NCBI GenBank assembly: GCA_964649825.1 | Contig: CAZYQW010000068.1 | Location: 1 to 48,984 of the forward strand | Length of the DNA: 48,984 nucleotides | Direction: 5' to 3' | From: CAZYQW01 sp964649825 | GTDB taxonomy: Bacteria > Planctomycetota > B15-G4 > JADJEK01 | Shown: piece after piece, positions 1-7,351 of the stretch | Layout of the letters: every line of letters begins with the position of its first letter | Position numbering within the stretch: position 1 is the stretch's first letter | The notes under the pieces: model-generated | The model's database searches: none | Told to the model about the DNA's origin: nothing | What the model saw: the letters and a program-made list of their open reading frames with translations, nothing else | Program-made: the position numbers and the translations under genes

Positions 1-1010
1 GGGCCGGGGGTGGGATTGTCCGGGTGCGGCGGCTGGCTGGGATCGAGGTTCTGCTGGAGCTGATCGATCGCCGCCTTCACCTCCTTCGGCGTGGCGCCGA
101 TCTTCACCTTGCCGCCGGGCTCCTTCGTGACCTTCATGCGCGTCAAGCAGAGCTCGATCGCCCATTGGTGCCACTCGTCGACCGCGCCGGCCACGACCGC
201 GAGGCCGGCCGCGGAGGAGGAGGACGATCCTTTCGGGGTGGAGATCGTCACCTCGGTCGTCACCTGGCTCGAGGCGGCGGGTGCGAGCGGGCTGAGGTCG
301 ATCTCGTAGTGCTGCGCCCGGTAGATGACGTGCGAAGGATCTTTGCTCGACGGGAAGTCGTCGTGCGTGAACGGCCCGGTGACGTTCACCAGCGCGGTCA
401 CGTCCTGCCCGGCCGAGTAGACCTTGACGCTCTGCGCGGTGACGGCGGCGTCGAAGGTGAAGACCGCGAGCATGGCGGGCGAGGTGGCGGTTCCAGCGCC
501 TTCGACGAAATCGGTGAGCTTCGTCTCGAGGTGGCCTTCGATCCGGACCGCCGTCCGCGCCTCGACCACGCCGGCCGGCGACATCACGCTCGCGACGATC
601 GTCACGACGTCGCCCTGCTCCGGATCGATCGAGTTCCAGTCGAGCGTGTAGGTCACGCGGTAGTGCTCGAGCACGCCGTCGCCGTTCGTGTCGAGGCGTT
701 CCTCGACCGACGGCGTCAGCGTGATCGATCCATGGATCGGTTGATCATCGAGTCGAACCGTGATCCGGAACGGTGGCCCGTTCACGCCTTCCCCGAACAC
801 GTCGAAACGAAAGCCGTCGGCCAGTTCCCGTACGACCCACGGAGCATCGATCGACAGCGACGGCTGCGCCGGCTGGACCGAGGATTGGCCATATGTCGTC
901 GCCCGCGGCCCGCAAAGCCCGACGGCCGAGAACGCAATGACCGCCGCGATCGAACGTCGGACCGAGCGCCCGACGCTCGCGTCCATTCTTCCTTCCATTC
1001 CTCTTCCCAT
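1..1010 (-). CDS. Secreted protein of unknown function, 3' end cut by window edge
   Basis: An open frame runs on the minus strand from an ATG at 1010 to the left edge with no stop, giving about 336 visible residues. A strong GGAGG lies 5 nt before this ATG; in-frame ATGs at 998 and 986 are weaker alternatives. The N-terminus has an arginine-rich head and then a hydrophobic stretch (AAVIAFSAVGLCG), which looks like a signal peptide. The middle is beta-rich with a DTNGDGVLEHYRV stretch that resembles a calcium-loop or dockerin-like motif, followed by a Ser-rich linker (GSSSSSAAG) near residue 265. No catalytic motif is visible. I do not recognise the family. It is divergent from the secreted protein at 1349. 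Confidence 0.75.
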   Translation of the reverse strand, partial: MGRGMEGRMDASVGRSVRRSIAAVIAFSAVGLCGPRATTYGQSSVQPAQPSLSIDAPWVVRELADGFRFDVFGEGVNGPPFRITVRLDDQPIHGSITLTPSVEERLDTNGDGVLEHYRVTYTLDWNSIDPEQGDVVTIVASVMSPAGVVEARTAVRIEGHLETKLTDFVEGAGTATSPAMLAVFTFDAAVTAQSVKVYSAGQDVTALVNVTGPFTHDDFPSSKDPSHVIYRAQHYEIDLSPLAPAASSQVTTEVTISTPKGSSSSSAAGLAVVAGAVDEWHQWAIELCLTRMKVTKEPGGKVKIGATPKEVKAAIDQLQQNLDPSQPPHPDNPTPG

Positions 1011-1348
1011 GCCTTCCTCCTCATTGATTCCCGGACGCCCCTTCCTTCCTCCGACCGACGTCGCGTCCGTGTCCGTCGATCGTCTCTATCGGCTGGATTC
1101 GCCGAACGCCCAAAGTAGCCGGCTCCTGGTGCGTGCGTCAAGGCGGCGGAATCGAGCGAGTGTCAAACCGGCACTGCTCGAGCGGTCGCCTCCCGCGCTG
1201 CTTCGTCGGCCGCCGGCCTCGCGGACGTCATCTGGCGGGACGACGACGCGACTGATCCGCGCCCCCGGTCGAAGTTCGGACGGATTTGCTGAGACGCGCG
1301 CCGAGTTTTCAGGATTCGTCCGACGGCCAACGAACGCGGAGACCACGA
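1011..1348. other. Divergent intergenic region
   Basis: 338 bases between two divergent secreted-protein genes. Both promoters should lie here, but I see no -35/-10 pair I would defend, no repeat and no credible small gene. The start-proximal ends carry the GGAGG (minus) and GGAGA (plus) ribosome binding sites. Confidence 0.4.
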
Positions 1349-2794
1349 ATGAACCATCGAACCTTCTTCCTCGGAGCCGCGCTTGCGTGGGCCGGCTTGA
1401 CCTCGTCGAACCTCGCGGTGGGCGCCGGCGGCGGGTTCCAGTCCGGAGATCTCTACCTCTACAACCCGGCCTTCTCGGGCCTCAGCTCGTCCGACGGCGC
1501 GATCGTGCGCATCGATCCGGCCGGCGGGTCGGTGTCGGTCGTCATCGACCTCGTCACCTCATCGAGCGGGTCGGGCGCGATGACGTACGACCCGTGGCGC
1601 GACCGACTGATCTTCTTCGGCGGCCTCGTTCCGAACCACAACGAGCTCTACCTCAGCGACGCGGCCGGCAATCTGCAGAGCCTCGGCTTCGGCGTCGTCA
1701 GCGGGCCCACCCTCGGCCGCCTGACGTCGCGCGGCGACGGGATCATCTACTTCACCGGGTACAACGCGCCCGGCGTGATCTCGTACCTCGACCCGACGAA
1801 CCAGCTCAAGACGCTGATGGACGCGAGCGGCACCGCCCCGTACATGCCGGGAGCGCTCGTCAACCAGATCACCCGGATGCACTACGACGCGACGACGAAC
1901 GCACTGTTCGTCGCCACCGGCAGCAACGTCGCGGTCTGCCCGGGCGGGATCCAGGACGCGGTCAGCCTGCGCCGGCTCTCCCTCTCGGCGGACGGTTCGC
2001 GCGTCGTCGGCGAGACGTGCTTCCAGTACGACGTCGTCCCGAACCAGTTCGGCGAGGTGCCGGTCGGCATCACGCAAGGCCCCGGCCAGGAGCTGCTCCT
2101 GACGGTCGACGACAACAGCAACGGCGCGTCGGCGCGGATCGCCCGCGTCGACCCGTCGCTGGCGACCGCGACTGCGTACGCGGTCGTGGGAAGCTACCTC
2201 GGCGCCGCCGCGACGAACGCGGGCTGCTACAGCCACGTGCTCGGCCGCGCCGTGATCCTCGACACGTTCTCCGACGTGCTGCGCGCGTACTCCGCCGGGC
2301 AGGGCGGCTCGGGCTCGATCATCGCGACCGGCGTCTCTTCATCGGGCGGGTCGGGCGAGACCGCGACGCTCGTCGAGATCGGCTCTCCCGTGCCGCTCGA
2401 TGGACTGACGGCGGACCAGACCTCGATCTCGCTCTCGACCGGCGGCACCCAGACGCTGCAGATCGACCTCGGGCCGGCGTTCGCGGGGTCGGGCTTCCTC
2501 GTCCTCGGCTCGCTCTCCGGCTTCAACCCCGGCGTGTTCGTGGGCGGGCAGTACCTGCCGCTCGTGCCCGACGCCTACTTCTCTTGGACGTTCGCGCATC
2601 CCAACACCCCGATCCTGCAGAACTCGTTCGCCACCCTCGACGTGCAGGGCCGCGCGACCACTCTGTTCGTCCTGCCGCCGGGCACGCCGGCCGTCTACGC
2701 CGGGATCACGCTGCATCACGCCGCGGTCGCGTTCGCGCCGAACTACGACGTCCAGCGCACGACGAACGCGGTGCCCGTGACGTTGGTGCCGTGA
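1349..2794 (+). CDS. Secreted propeller-like protein with planctomycete C-terminal domain
   Basis: 481 residues. The start is the ATG at 1349 (MNHRTFFLGAALAWAG), preceded by GGAGA; the longer frame from 1286 adds a tail with no signal peptide features. Residues 1-25 form a signal peptide. The body has repeated short beta-strand units with 'DGAIVRIDPAGGSVS', 'YDPWRDRLIFFGG' and 'YDATTNALFVATG' patterns, as in NHL/SMP-30 or PQQ-like propellers that read out parameters along a path. The last ~110 residues (LSTGGTQTLQIDLGPAFAGS to the end) match the C-terminal beta domain common in secreted Planctomycetota proteins, ending with a TNAVPVTLVP tail. Role unknown; probably surface or secreted. A strong hairpin follows at 2804. 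Confidence 0.85.
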   Translation: MNHRTFFLGAALAWAGLTSSNLAVGAGGGFQSGDLYLYNPAFSGLSSSDGAIVRIDPAGGSVSVVIDLVTSSSGSGAMTYDPWRDRLIFFGGLVPNHNELYLSDAAGNLQSLGFGVVSGPTLGRLTSRGDGIIYFTGYNAPGVISYLDPTNQLKTLMDASGTAPYMPGALVNQITRMHYDATTNALFVATGSNVAVCPGGIQDAVSLRRLSLSADGSRVVGETCFQYDVVPNQFGEVPVGITQGPGQELLLTVDDNSNGASARIARVDPSLATATAYAVVGSYLGAAATNAGCYSHVLGRAVILDTFSDVLRAYSAGQGGSGSIIATGVSSSGGSGETATLVEIGSPVPLDGLTADQTSISLSTGGTQTLQIDLGPAFAGSGFLVLGSLSGFNPGVFVGGQYLPLVPDAYFSWTFAHPNTPILQNSFATLDVQGRATTLFVLPPGTPAVYAGITLHHAAVAFAPNYDVQRTTNAVPVTLVP

Positions 2795-2803
2795 GGATCG
2801 GGT

Positions 2804-2840
2804 CGGGACCGAGAACCGGGAAACCCGGTTCCCGGTCCCG
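2804..2840 (+). terminator. Strong hairpin after the secreted-protein gene
   Basis: Two 17-nt arms (2804-2820 and 2824-2840) pair at 16 of 17 positions around a 3-nt AAA loop, starting 10 nt after the stop codon at 2794. No T-run follows, so it would be a GC-hairpin type terminator or an mRNA 3'-end stabiliser. Confidence 0.6.
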
Positions 2841-2844
2841 CTCG

Positions 2845-2964
2845 AGCGCGTGGCCGGCCGGCGTCCCGGCGGGGATCACGATCTGCTTCCAACACTGGTT
2901 CGTCGGTCCGTCCGGCCCGCTCGGGTTCGCGGCGAGCAACGGCCTCGCGGCCACGACGCCGTAG
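2845..2964 (+). pseudogene. Relic: last ~38 residues of a planctomycete secreted-protein C-terminal domain
   Basis: In one plus-strand frame the segment reads PAGVPAGITICFQHWFVGPS then GPLGFAASNGLAATTP and a TAG stop at 2962-2964. This has the form of the end of the C-terminal domain found in the proteins at 1349 and 35633: an 'aG.t...Q..v.dp..p.G.a.SNal' pattern. Nothing upstream in this frame belongs to such a protein, since the intact gene at 1349-2794 and its hairpin come directly before. It is therefore probably the 3' stump of a deleted neighbour. The call rests on pattern recognition of a short stretch. Confidence 0.5.
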
Positions 2965-3044
2965 CCGCCCCGATTCCTCCCGGCTCCGCCACGTCTCGCG
3001 GCGCTACGATCGCACCGTCCAGATCCGATCACGAGCGGCTCGAC

Positions 3045-5327
3045 ATGCGTTGCACCTACGTCCTCTTCGTTGCTTCGTTCACGATCGGCGCGAGCGCCGG
3101 TCGATCGCAGGACGAGCCGCCGTCCGGGCTCACGACGCGCTGGACCCGCGAAGCCGAGCTCGGGATCGCGGAGTTCGGGTATCCACGGCCGACCCTCGTG
3201 CGCGCCGACTGGATGTCGTTGAACGGCGCGTGGGCCGTCGCGGTGACCAGCGCGGACGAACGGACGCCGCCGGAATCGTACGACGGCGAGATCCGCGTGC
3301 CGTTCCCGATCGAGTCGCGGCTGTCCGGCGTCCAGCGGCGCGTGACGACGGAGCATCGCATCTGGTACCGGCGACGCGTCGACGTGCCCGAGGCGTGGCG
3401 CGGGCGGCGCGTGATCCTCCACGTCGGCGCGTGCGACTGGGAGACGCGCGTCCTCGTCAACGGTGTCCACGTCGGCGAGCACCGCGGCGGCTACGACGCG
3501 TTCTCCTTCGACGTGACCGACGCGCTCGTCGGGGGAGACGCGGCAGAAGGCGACGAGATCGTCCTGTCGGTCTGGGACCCGACCGACGCGCGCGCGCAGC
3601 CGCGCGGCAAGCAGGTCGCGCGCCCGGGAGGGATCTGGTACACGCCGGCGAGCGGCGTCTGGCAGACGGTCTGGCTCGAGCCGGTCGCGGCGAACGGACA
3701 CGCGTCGCAGCTCCACGTCGAGCCGGATCTCGACGCCGCGGCCGTCACGATCAGCGTCGATCCGAAGGCGCTCGGCGCGCCGAACGTGCTCGCCGTCGTC
3801 ATCCGCGCGGACGGCGACGAGGTCGCACGGGCGACGAGCGAGGCGGGCGCCGCCGACCTGCGCGTCGCGATCCCCGCGCCGCGGCCGTGGTCACCGGAGT
3901 CGCCGTTCCTCTACGACGTCGACCTCGCCGTCCACGCGGCGGGCCATCCGGACCGCGTCACCGACCGCGCGACGAGCTACTTCGGCATGCGCACGATCTC
4001 CGTCGCGCCGGACGACGCGGGGATTCCGCGGCTCCGGCTGAACGGCGCGCCGATCTTCATGCTCGGTCTGCTCGATCAGGGTTTCTGGCCGGACGGCCTC
4101 TCCACCGCGCCGGGCGACGAGGCGCTCTTCTCGGACATCGAGGTGACGAAGCAGCTCGGCTTCAACCTGATCCGCAAGCACGTCAAGGTCGAGCCGGAGC
4201 GCTGGTATTGGATGTGCGACCGCGCCGGGATCCTCGTCTGGCAGGACATGCCGAGCGGCGACCGCGCGATCGGACCGGACGACGACGACCTCGAGCGCTC
4301 GCCCGAGTCCACGCGCCAGTTCGAGCTCGAGCTCGAGCGGATGATCGCCGGTCGCTCGCACCACCCGTCGATCGTCACGTGGGTGCCGTTCAACGAGGGG
4401 TGGGGCCAGTTCGACACGGAGCGCATCGCGGCGCGGGTGCGTGACCTCGACCCGACCCGGCTCGTGAACGCGACGAGCGGCTGGGCGGACCGAGGCGTCG
4501 GCGACGTCCGCGACGTCCACGTCTACCCGGGTCCCGGCGTCGCGGCCGTCGAGCCGCGCCGGGCGCAGGTGCTCGGCGAGTTCGGCGGCTTCGGTCTGCC
4601 GGTCTCGGGCCACACGTGGCAGGACGAGGCGAACTGGGGCTACCGCAGCTTCAAGGACCGAGAGTCCCTGACCGACGCCTACGTGACGTTGATGGAGGAG
4701 CTGCGCTTCTTGATCCCCGCCGGCCTCTGCGCGGCGGTCTACACGCAGACCACCGACGTCGAGATCGAGGTGAATGGTCTCCTGACGTACGATCGCGCGC
4801 TGCTCAAGCTCGACAGCGCGGCCGTCGTCGCCGCGAACCGCGCCGCCTTCTCGGCGCCGCCGCGCGTCGTGACGGTCGTCCCGGACGCCCGGAACGAGCC
4901 CGTTCGATGGCGCTACACGTTCGCCGCGCCGCGCGACGGTTGGACGGCGCCCGAGTTCGACGACTCGACGTGGAACGACGGGCCCGCCGGCTTCGGACGC
5001 GAAGGGACGCCGGGCGCCGTCGTCCGCACCGCATGGCACGGCGACGAGATCTGGCTGCGCCGCCGCTTCACGCTCGAACGTTCCGACCCCCTCGTCGATC
5101 TGCGGCTCGCTCTCCATCACGACGAGGACGCCGAGGTCTATGTCAACGGCCGGCCCGTCGCGGTCCGGTCGGGCTACACCGTTGCGTACGCGCGCATCCC
5201 GATCGACGAGGACGCGCTGATGGGCTTCGTCCGCGGCGGCGAGAACGTCCTCGCGATCCACTGCCGGCAGACGGCCGGCGGCCAGTACGTCGACGCCGGG
5301 TTCGTGCGCGTGATCGAGGAGGAGTGA
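3045..5327 (+). CDS. Glycoside hydrolase family 2 (beta-galactosidase/glucuronidase-like), secreted
   Basis: 760 residues from the ATG at 3045 (MRCTYVLFVASFTIGASAG, signal peptide). The open frame extends upstream, but that part overlaps a relic and is not protein-like. Domain order: GH2 sugar-binding jelly roll (~55-200, SLNGAWAVAV, 'LHVGACDWETRVLVNGVHVG'), immunoglobulin-like domain (~215-310), TIM barrel (~320-600), and an extra C-terminal galactose-binding-like domain (~625-760, DDSTWNDGPAGFGREG, 'AEVYVNGRPV'). The predicted acid/base is E451 in FNEGWGQFD and the nucleophile is E512 in VLGEFGGFG. GH2 enzymes release non-reducing-end sugars with retention; the exact sugar cannot be told from sequence alone. 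It stands alone between relics and likely acts outside the cytoplasm. Confidence 0.93.
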   Translation: MRCTYVLFVASFTIGASAGRSQDEPPSGLTTRWTREAELGIAEFGYPRPTLVRADWMSLNGAWAVAVTSADERTPPESYDGEIRVPFPIESRLSGVQRRVTTEHRIWYRRRVDVPEAWRGRRVILHVGACDWETRVLVNGVHVGEHRGGYDAFSFDVTDALVGGDAAEGDEIVLSVWDPTDARAQPRGKQVARPGGIWYTPASGVWQTVWLEPVAANGHASQLHVEPDLDAAAVTISVDPKALGAPNVLAVVIRADGDEVARATSEAGAADLRVAIPAPRPWSPESPFLYDVDLAVHAAGHPDRVTDRATSYFGMRTISVAPDDAGIPRLRLNGAPIFMLGLLDQGFWPDGLSTAPGDEALFSDIEVTKQLGFNLIRKHVKVEPERWYWMCDRAGILVWQDMPSGDRAIGPDDDDLERSPESTRQFELELERMIAGRSHHPSIVTWVPFNEGWGQFDTERIAARVRDLDPTRLVNATSGWADRGVGDVRDVHVYPGPGVAAVEPRRAQVLGEFGGFGLPVSGHTWQDEANWGYRSFKDRESLTDAYVTLMEELRFLIPAGLCAAVYTQTTDVEIEVNGLLTYDRALLKLDSAAVVAANRAAFSAPPRVVTVVPDARNEPVRWRYTFAAPRDGWTAPEFDDSTWNDGPAGFGREGTPGAVVRTAWHGDEIWLRRRFTLERSDPLVDLRLALHHDEDAEVYVNGRPVAVRSGYTVAYARIPIDEDALMGFVRGGENVLAIHCRQTAGGQYVDAGFVRVIEEE

Positions 5328-5408
5328 CCGAAGAGGAGTGATGGGCGCCCTCGCGCGCGGAACGGTTCCCCGCCGGGTCGTCCGTGGTGCGGGCGGCTCC
5401 CTCGTGCG

Positions 5409-5702
5409 TCAGATGAGCCGCCACCACGGGATCGAGAGGATGCCGTCGCCGATCCACTCGGTCTCGTCGCCGGCGTGGACGAGCAGTCCGGGGAGCGTGT
5501 CGTCGGCGTATTCGTCGCGGAACACGCGCAGCGACTTCGCGTCGCGCAGGCGCGGCGTTCGCGTCGCCTTCACTTCGATCGGCAGCAGCCGCCCCATCCA
5601 CTCGACGACCAGGTCGACCTCATCGCCGCCCGTCGTGCGCCAGTAGAGGAGCTGCGGGCCGTCGACGAGCGACCCGCGCCAGGCGAGCAGGTCGGCTGGC
5701 TC
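5409..5702 (-). pseudogene. Relic: C-terminal end of a DUF4143 AAA ATPase
   Basis: The minus-strand frame reads EPADLLAWRGSLVDGPQLLY, WRTTGGDEVDLVVEWMGRLL and PIEVKATRTPRLRDAKSLRV, ending at a TGA at 5409-5411. This is the nuclease-like C-terminal end of the AAA/DUF4143 family (E-V-D, then P-I-E-V-K). The Walker A/B half is absent: upstream of ~5702 the frame becomes arginine-rich noise. It belongs to a different branch from the complete ATPase at 31099, whose tail reads EVDYLWTIGETILPVEVKAG. It is a 3' stump, not a functional gene. Confidence 0.75.
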
Positions 5703-5751
5703 TTGCCGTGGATCATCCTCCTCTCCTGCGATGCCCAGCCGACGCGAACGT

Positions 5752-5775
5752 CGACGCCGCGGCGCGGCGGCGTCG
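5752..5775. terminator. Short perfect hairpin between relics
   Basis: Arms 5752-5760 and 5767-5775 (CGACGCCGC / GCGGCGTCG) are perfect 9-bp complements around a 6-nt loop. No T-run. It may be a terminator remnant or chance in GC-rich DNA. Confidence 0.3.
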
Positions 5776-5821
5776 GATGTCCCGCGTGCTCGAGAGGTCT
5801 CGTGTACCGGGAAGCATAGAA

Positions 5822-6016
5822 CATCGCGACGGCCGAGACGATCAAGGCCCTCGGGGACGAGAGGGACGACTACCAGCTCGTGACCGTCACTACCGCTTCA
5901 CGGACGAGGTGTGGGACTTCCGGTACGTGAAGAAGCACAGCACCTCGCCGGGCCAGTACTTCGACGTGTGGGTCCGCGACGGGGACTTCGTGGCCGAGAT
6001 CATCGGCGGGCGGTAG
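5822..6016 (+). pseudogene. Relic of a small unknown protein, frameshifted
   Basis: Two frames give protein-like sequence that joins with one frameshift near 5890: first NIATAETIKALGDERDDYQL, then, in the next frame, RHYRFTDEVWDFRYVKKHST followed by SPGQYFDVWVRDGDFVAEII and a stop at 6014-6016. No start codon is in a sensible place and the 5' part fades into the hairpin region. I do not recognise the family. It is most simply a decayed short gene or the 3' end of one. Confidence 0.45.
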
Positions 6017-6074
6017 CCCGGCTCACCCCCGGCGTCCCGGCCACTCTCCCGACCGCGCCGGGTCGCCCCTCGAC

Positions 6075-6080
6075 TACACT
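6075..6080 (+). promoter_or_regulatory. Possible -10 box (TACACT) for a leaderless mRNA
   Basis: TACACT ends 8 nt before the ATG at 6089, and no Shine-Dalgarno sequence lies between. If used, transcription would begin at or next to the start codon. No clear -35 is visible. Confidence 0.35.
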
Positions 6081-6088
6081 CCGCCACC

Positions 6089-7351
6089 ATGAGGCGACAT
6101 GACGTCGACGTGCTCATCGTCGGGGGCGGCCCGGCCGGGATGGTGCTCGGGCTGCTGCTCGCGAAGCAGGGCGTGAGGACGCTCGTGCTGGAGCGCCATC
6201 ACGACTTCGCGCGCGAGTACCGCGGCGAGGTGCTGATGCCCCGCTTCACGAAGATGCTCCGCGCCCTCGGGCTGTTCGAGCGGCTCCAGGATCACGTCCA
6301 CCGGCGGCTCGAGGCGCTCGAGATCCACTACGGGTCGCGGCGCGTCGCGCGCCTCGCGCTCTCGAGCATCGACCCCGACGTGCCGTTCGCGCTCTGGATG
6401 CCGCAGCCGATCCTGCTCCAGTTCCTCGCCGGCGAGGCGCGCGCGTTCGACGCGTTCGATCTCTGGTTCGGCGCGAGCCCGAGCGATCGAATCCTCGACG
6501 GCGAGCGGACCGTCGGGCTGTCCGTGCGCCGCGACGACGAGGAGATCGAAGTCCACGCGCGCGTCACCGTCGGCGCGGACGGCCGCTTCTCGAGGCTGCG
6601 CCGGCTCGGCGGCTTCCAGCTCGAGTACGAGGAGCACGACTTCGACGTCCTCTGGTTCACCATCCCGGAGCCCGACACGTCCGACACGAGGAAGGTCGCG
6701 TTCCGCGCGTTCCTCACCGCGAAGCGCGCCTACCTCGCGCTGCCGAAGCACCCCGACGCGATCCAGTGCGGCATGCTCCTCCCAAAGGACGGGTTCCGCG
6801 AGTACAAGCGCCGCGGCATCGAGTCGCTTCGCGCCGATCTTCTCGCCGGACCGCCGCTCATCCATCCGTTCGCGCGCGAGCTCGAGGACTTCACGCCGTT
6901 CAACGTCCTCCAGGGCACGATCGAGCTCGTCGAGCGGTGGGCGCGGGATGGGCTCCTCCTCATCGGCGACGCCGCCCACACCTGCTCGCCGGCCGGCGCG
7001 ATCGGCGTCTCCGTCGCGGTCGAAACGGCGATCCGCGCGGCCGAGATCCTGCCCGGCTGCTTGTCCCGCGGGGACGTCTCGGCCGACGCGCTCGGCGCGG
7101 TCCAGCGACGCCGCGAGGCCGACGTGCGCGCGATCCAGAAGCTGCAGCGCGGGTTCGGCGGCCTGGTCACCGGACCATCGCCGTGGCGCCGGCGCGCCTT
7201 CGCCGCCCTCGCGTTCGTCGCGGCGCGCGTCGGCCTCGCGAGGATCGCCCCGCGCCGCCTCGTCACCTTCCCCGGTTCGTTCACGGTCGACCCGAAGCTC
7301 GTCTTCGCCCATACCCATGCCCGAGACGGTACAGCGGAGGCCCCTCGATGA
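6089..7351 (+). CDS. FAD-dependent monooxygenase/oxidoreductase (PHBH/UbiH-like fold)
   Basis: 420 residues, normal for the family. The N-terminal Rossmann motif is VGGGPAG (G12-G17), with the ribose-binding acid in VLERH about 20 residues on. The DG motif is GADGRFSRLR (G162-G165) and the second FAD-binding GD motif is LLLIGDAAHTCSPAGAIG (G293-D294). Such flavoproteins hydroxylate aromatic rings, quinone precursors or polyketide/prenyl substrates using NAD(P)H and O2; the substrate here is unknown. There is no signal peptide, so it is cytoplasmic. Its TGA overlaps the ATG of the GH127 gene by 4 nt, so the two are translationally coupled, an odd partner for a secreted glycosidase. Confidence 0.88.
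   Translation: MRRHDVDVLIVGGGPAGMVLGLLLAKQGVRTLVLERHHDFAREYRGEVLMPRFTKMLRALGLFERLQDHVHRRLEALEIHYGSRRVARLALSSIDPDVPFALWMPQPILLQFLAGEARAFDAFDLWFGASPSDRILDGERTVGLSVRRDDEEIEVHARVTVGADGRFSRLRRLGGFQLEYEEHDFDVLWFTIPEPDTSDTRKVAFRAFLTAKRAYLALPKHPDAIQCGMLLPKDGFREYKRRGIESLRADLLAGPPLIHPFARELEDFTPFNVLQGTIELVERWARDGLLLIGDAAHTCSPAGAIGVSVAVETAIRAAEILPGCLSRGDVSADALGAVQRRREADVRAIQKLQRGFGGLVTGPSPWRRRAFAALAFVAARVGLARIAPRRLVTFPGSFTVDPKLVFAHTHARDGTAEAPR

Noticed and set aside
2850..3044. N-terminal extension of the GH2 enzyme
   Set aside because: The extension lacks a signal peptide and overlaps the relic tail in another frame; the ATG at 3045 starts a clean signal peptide.
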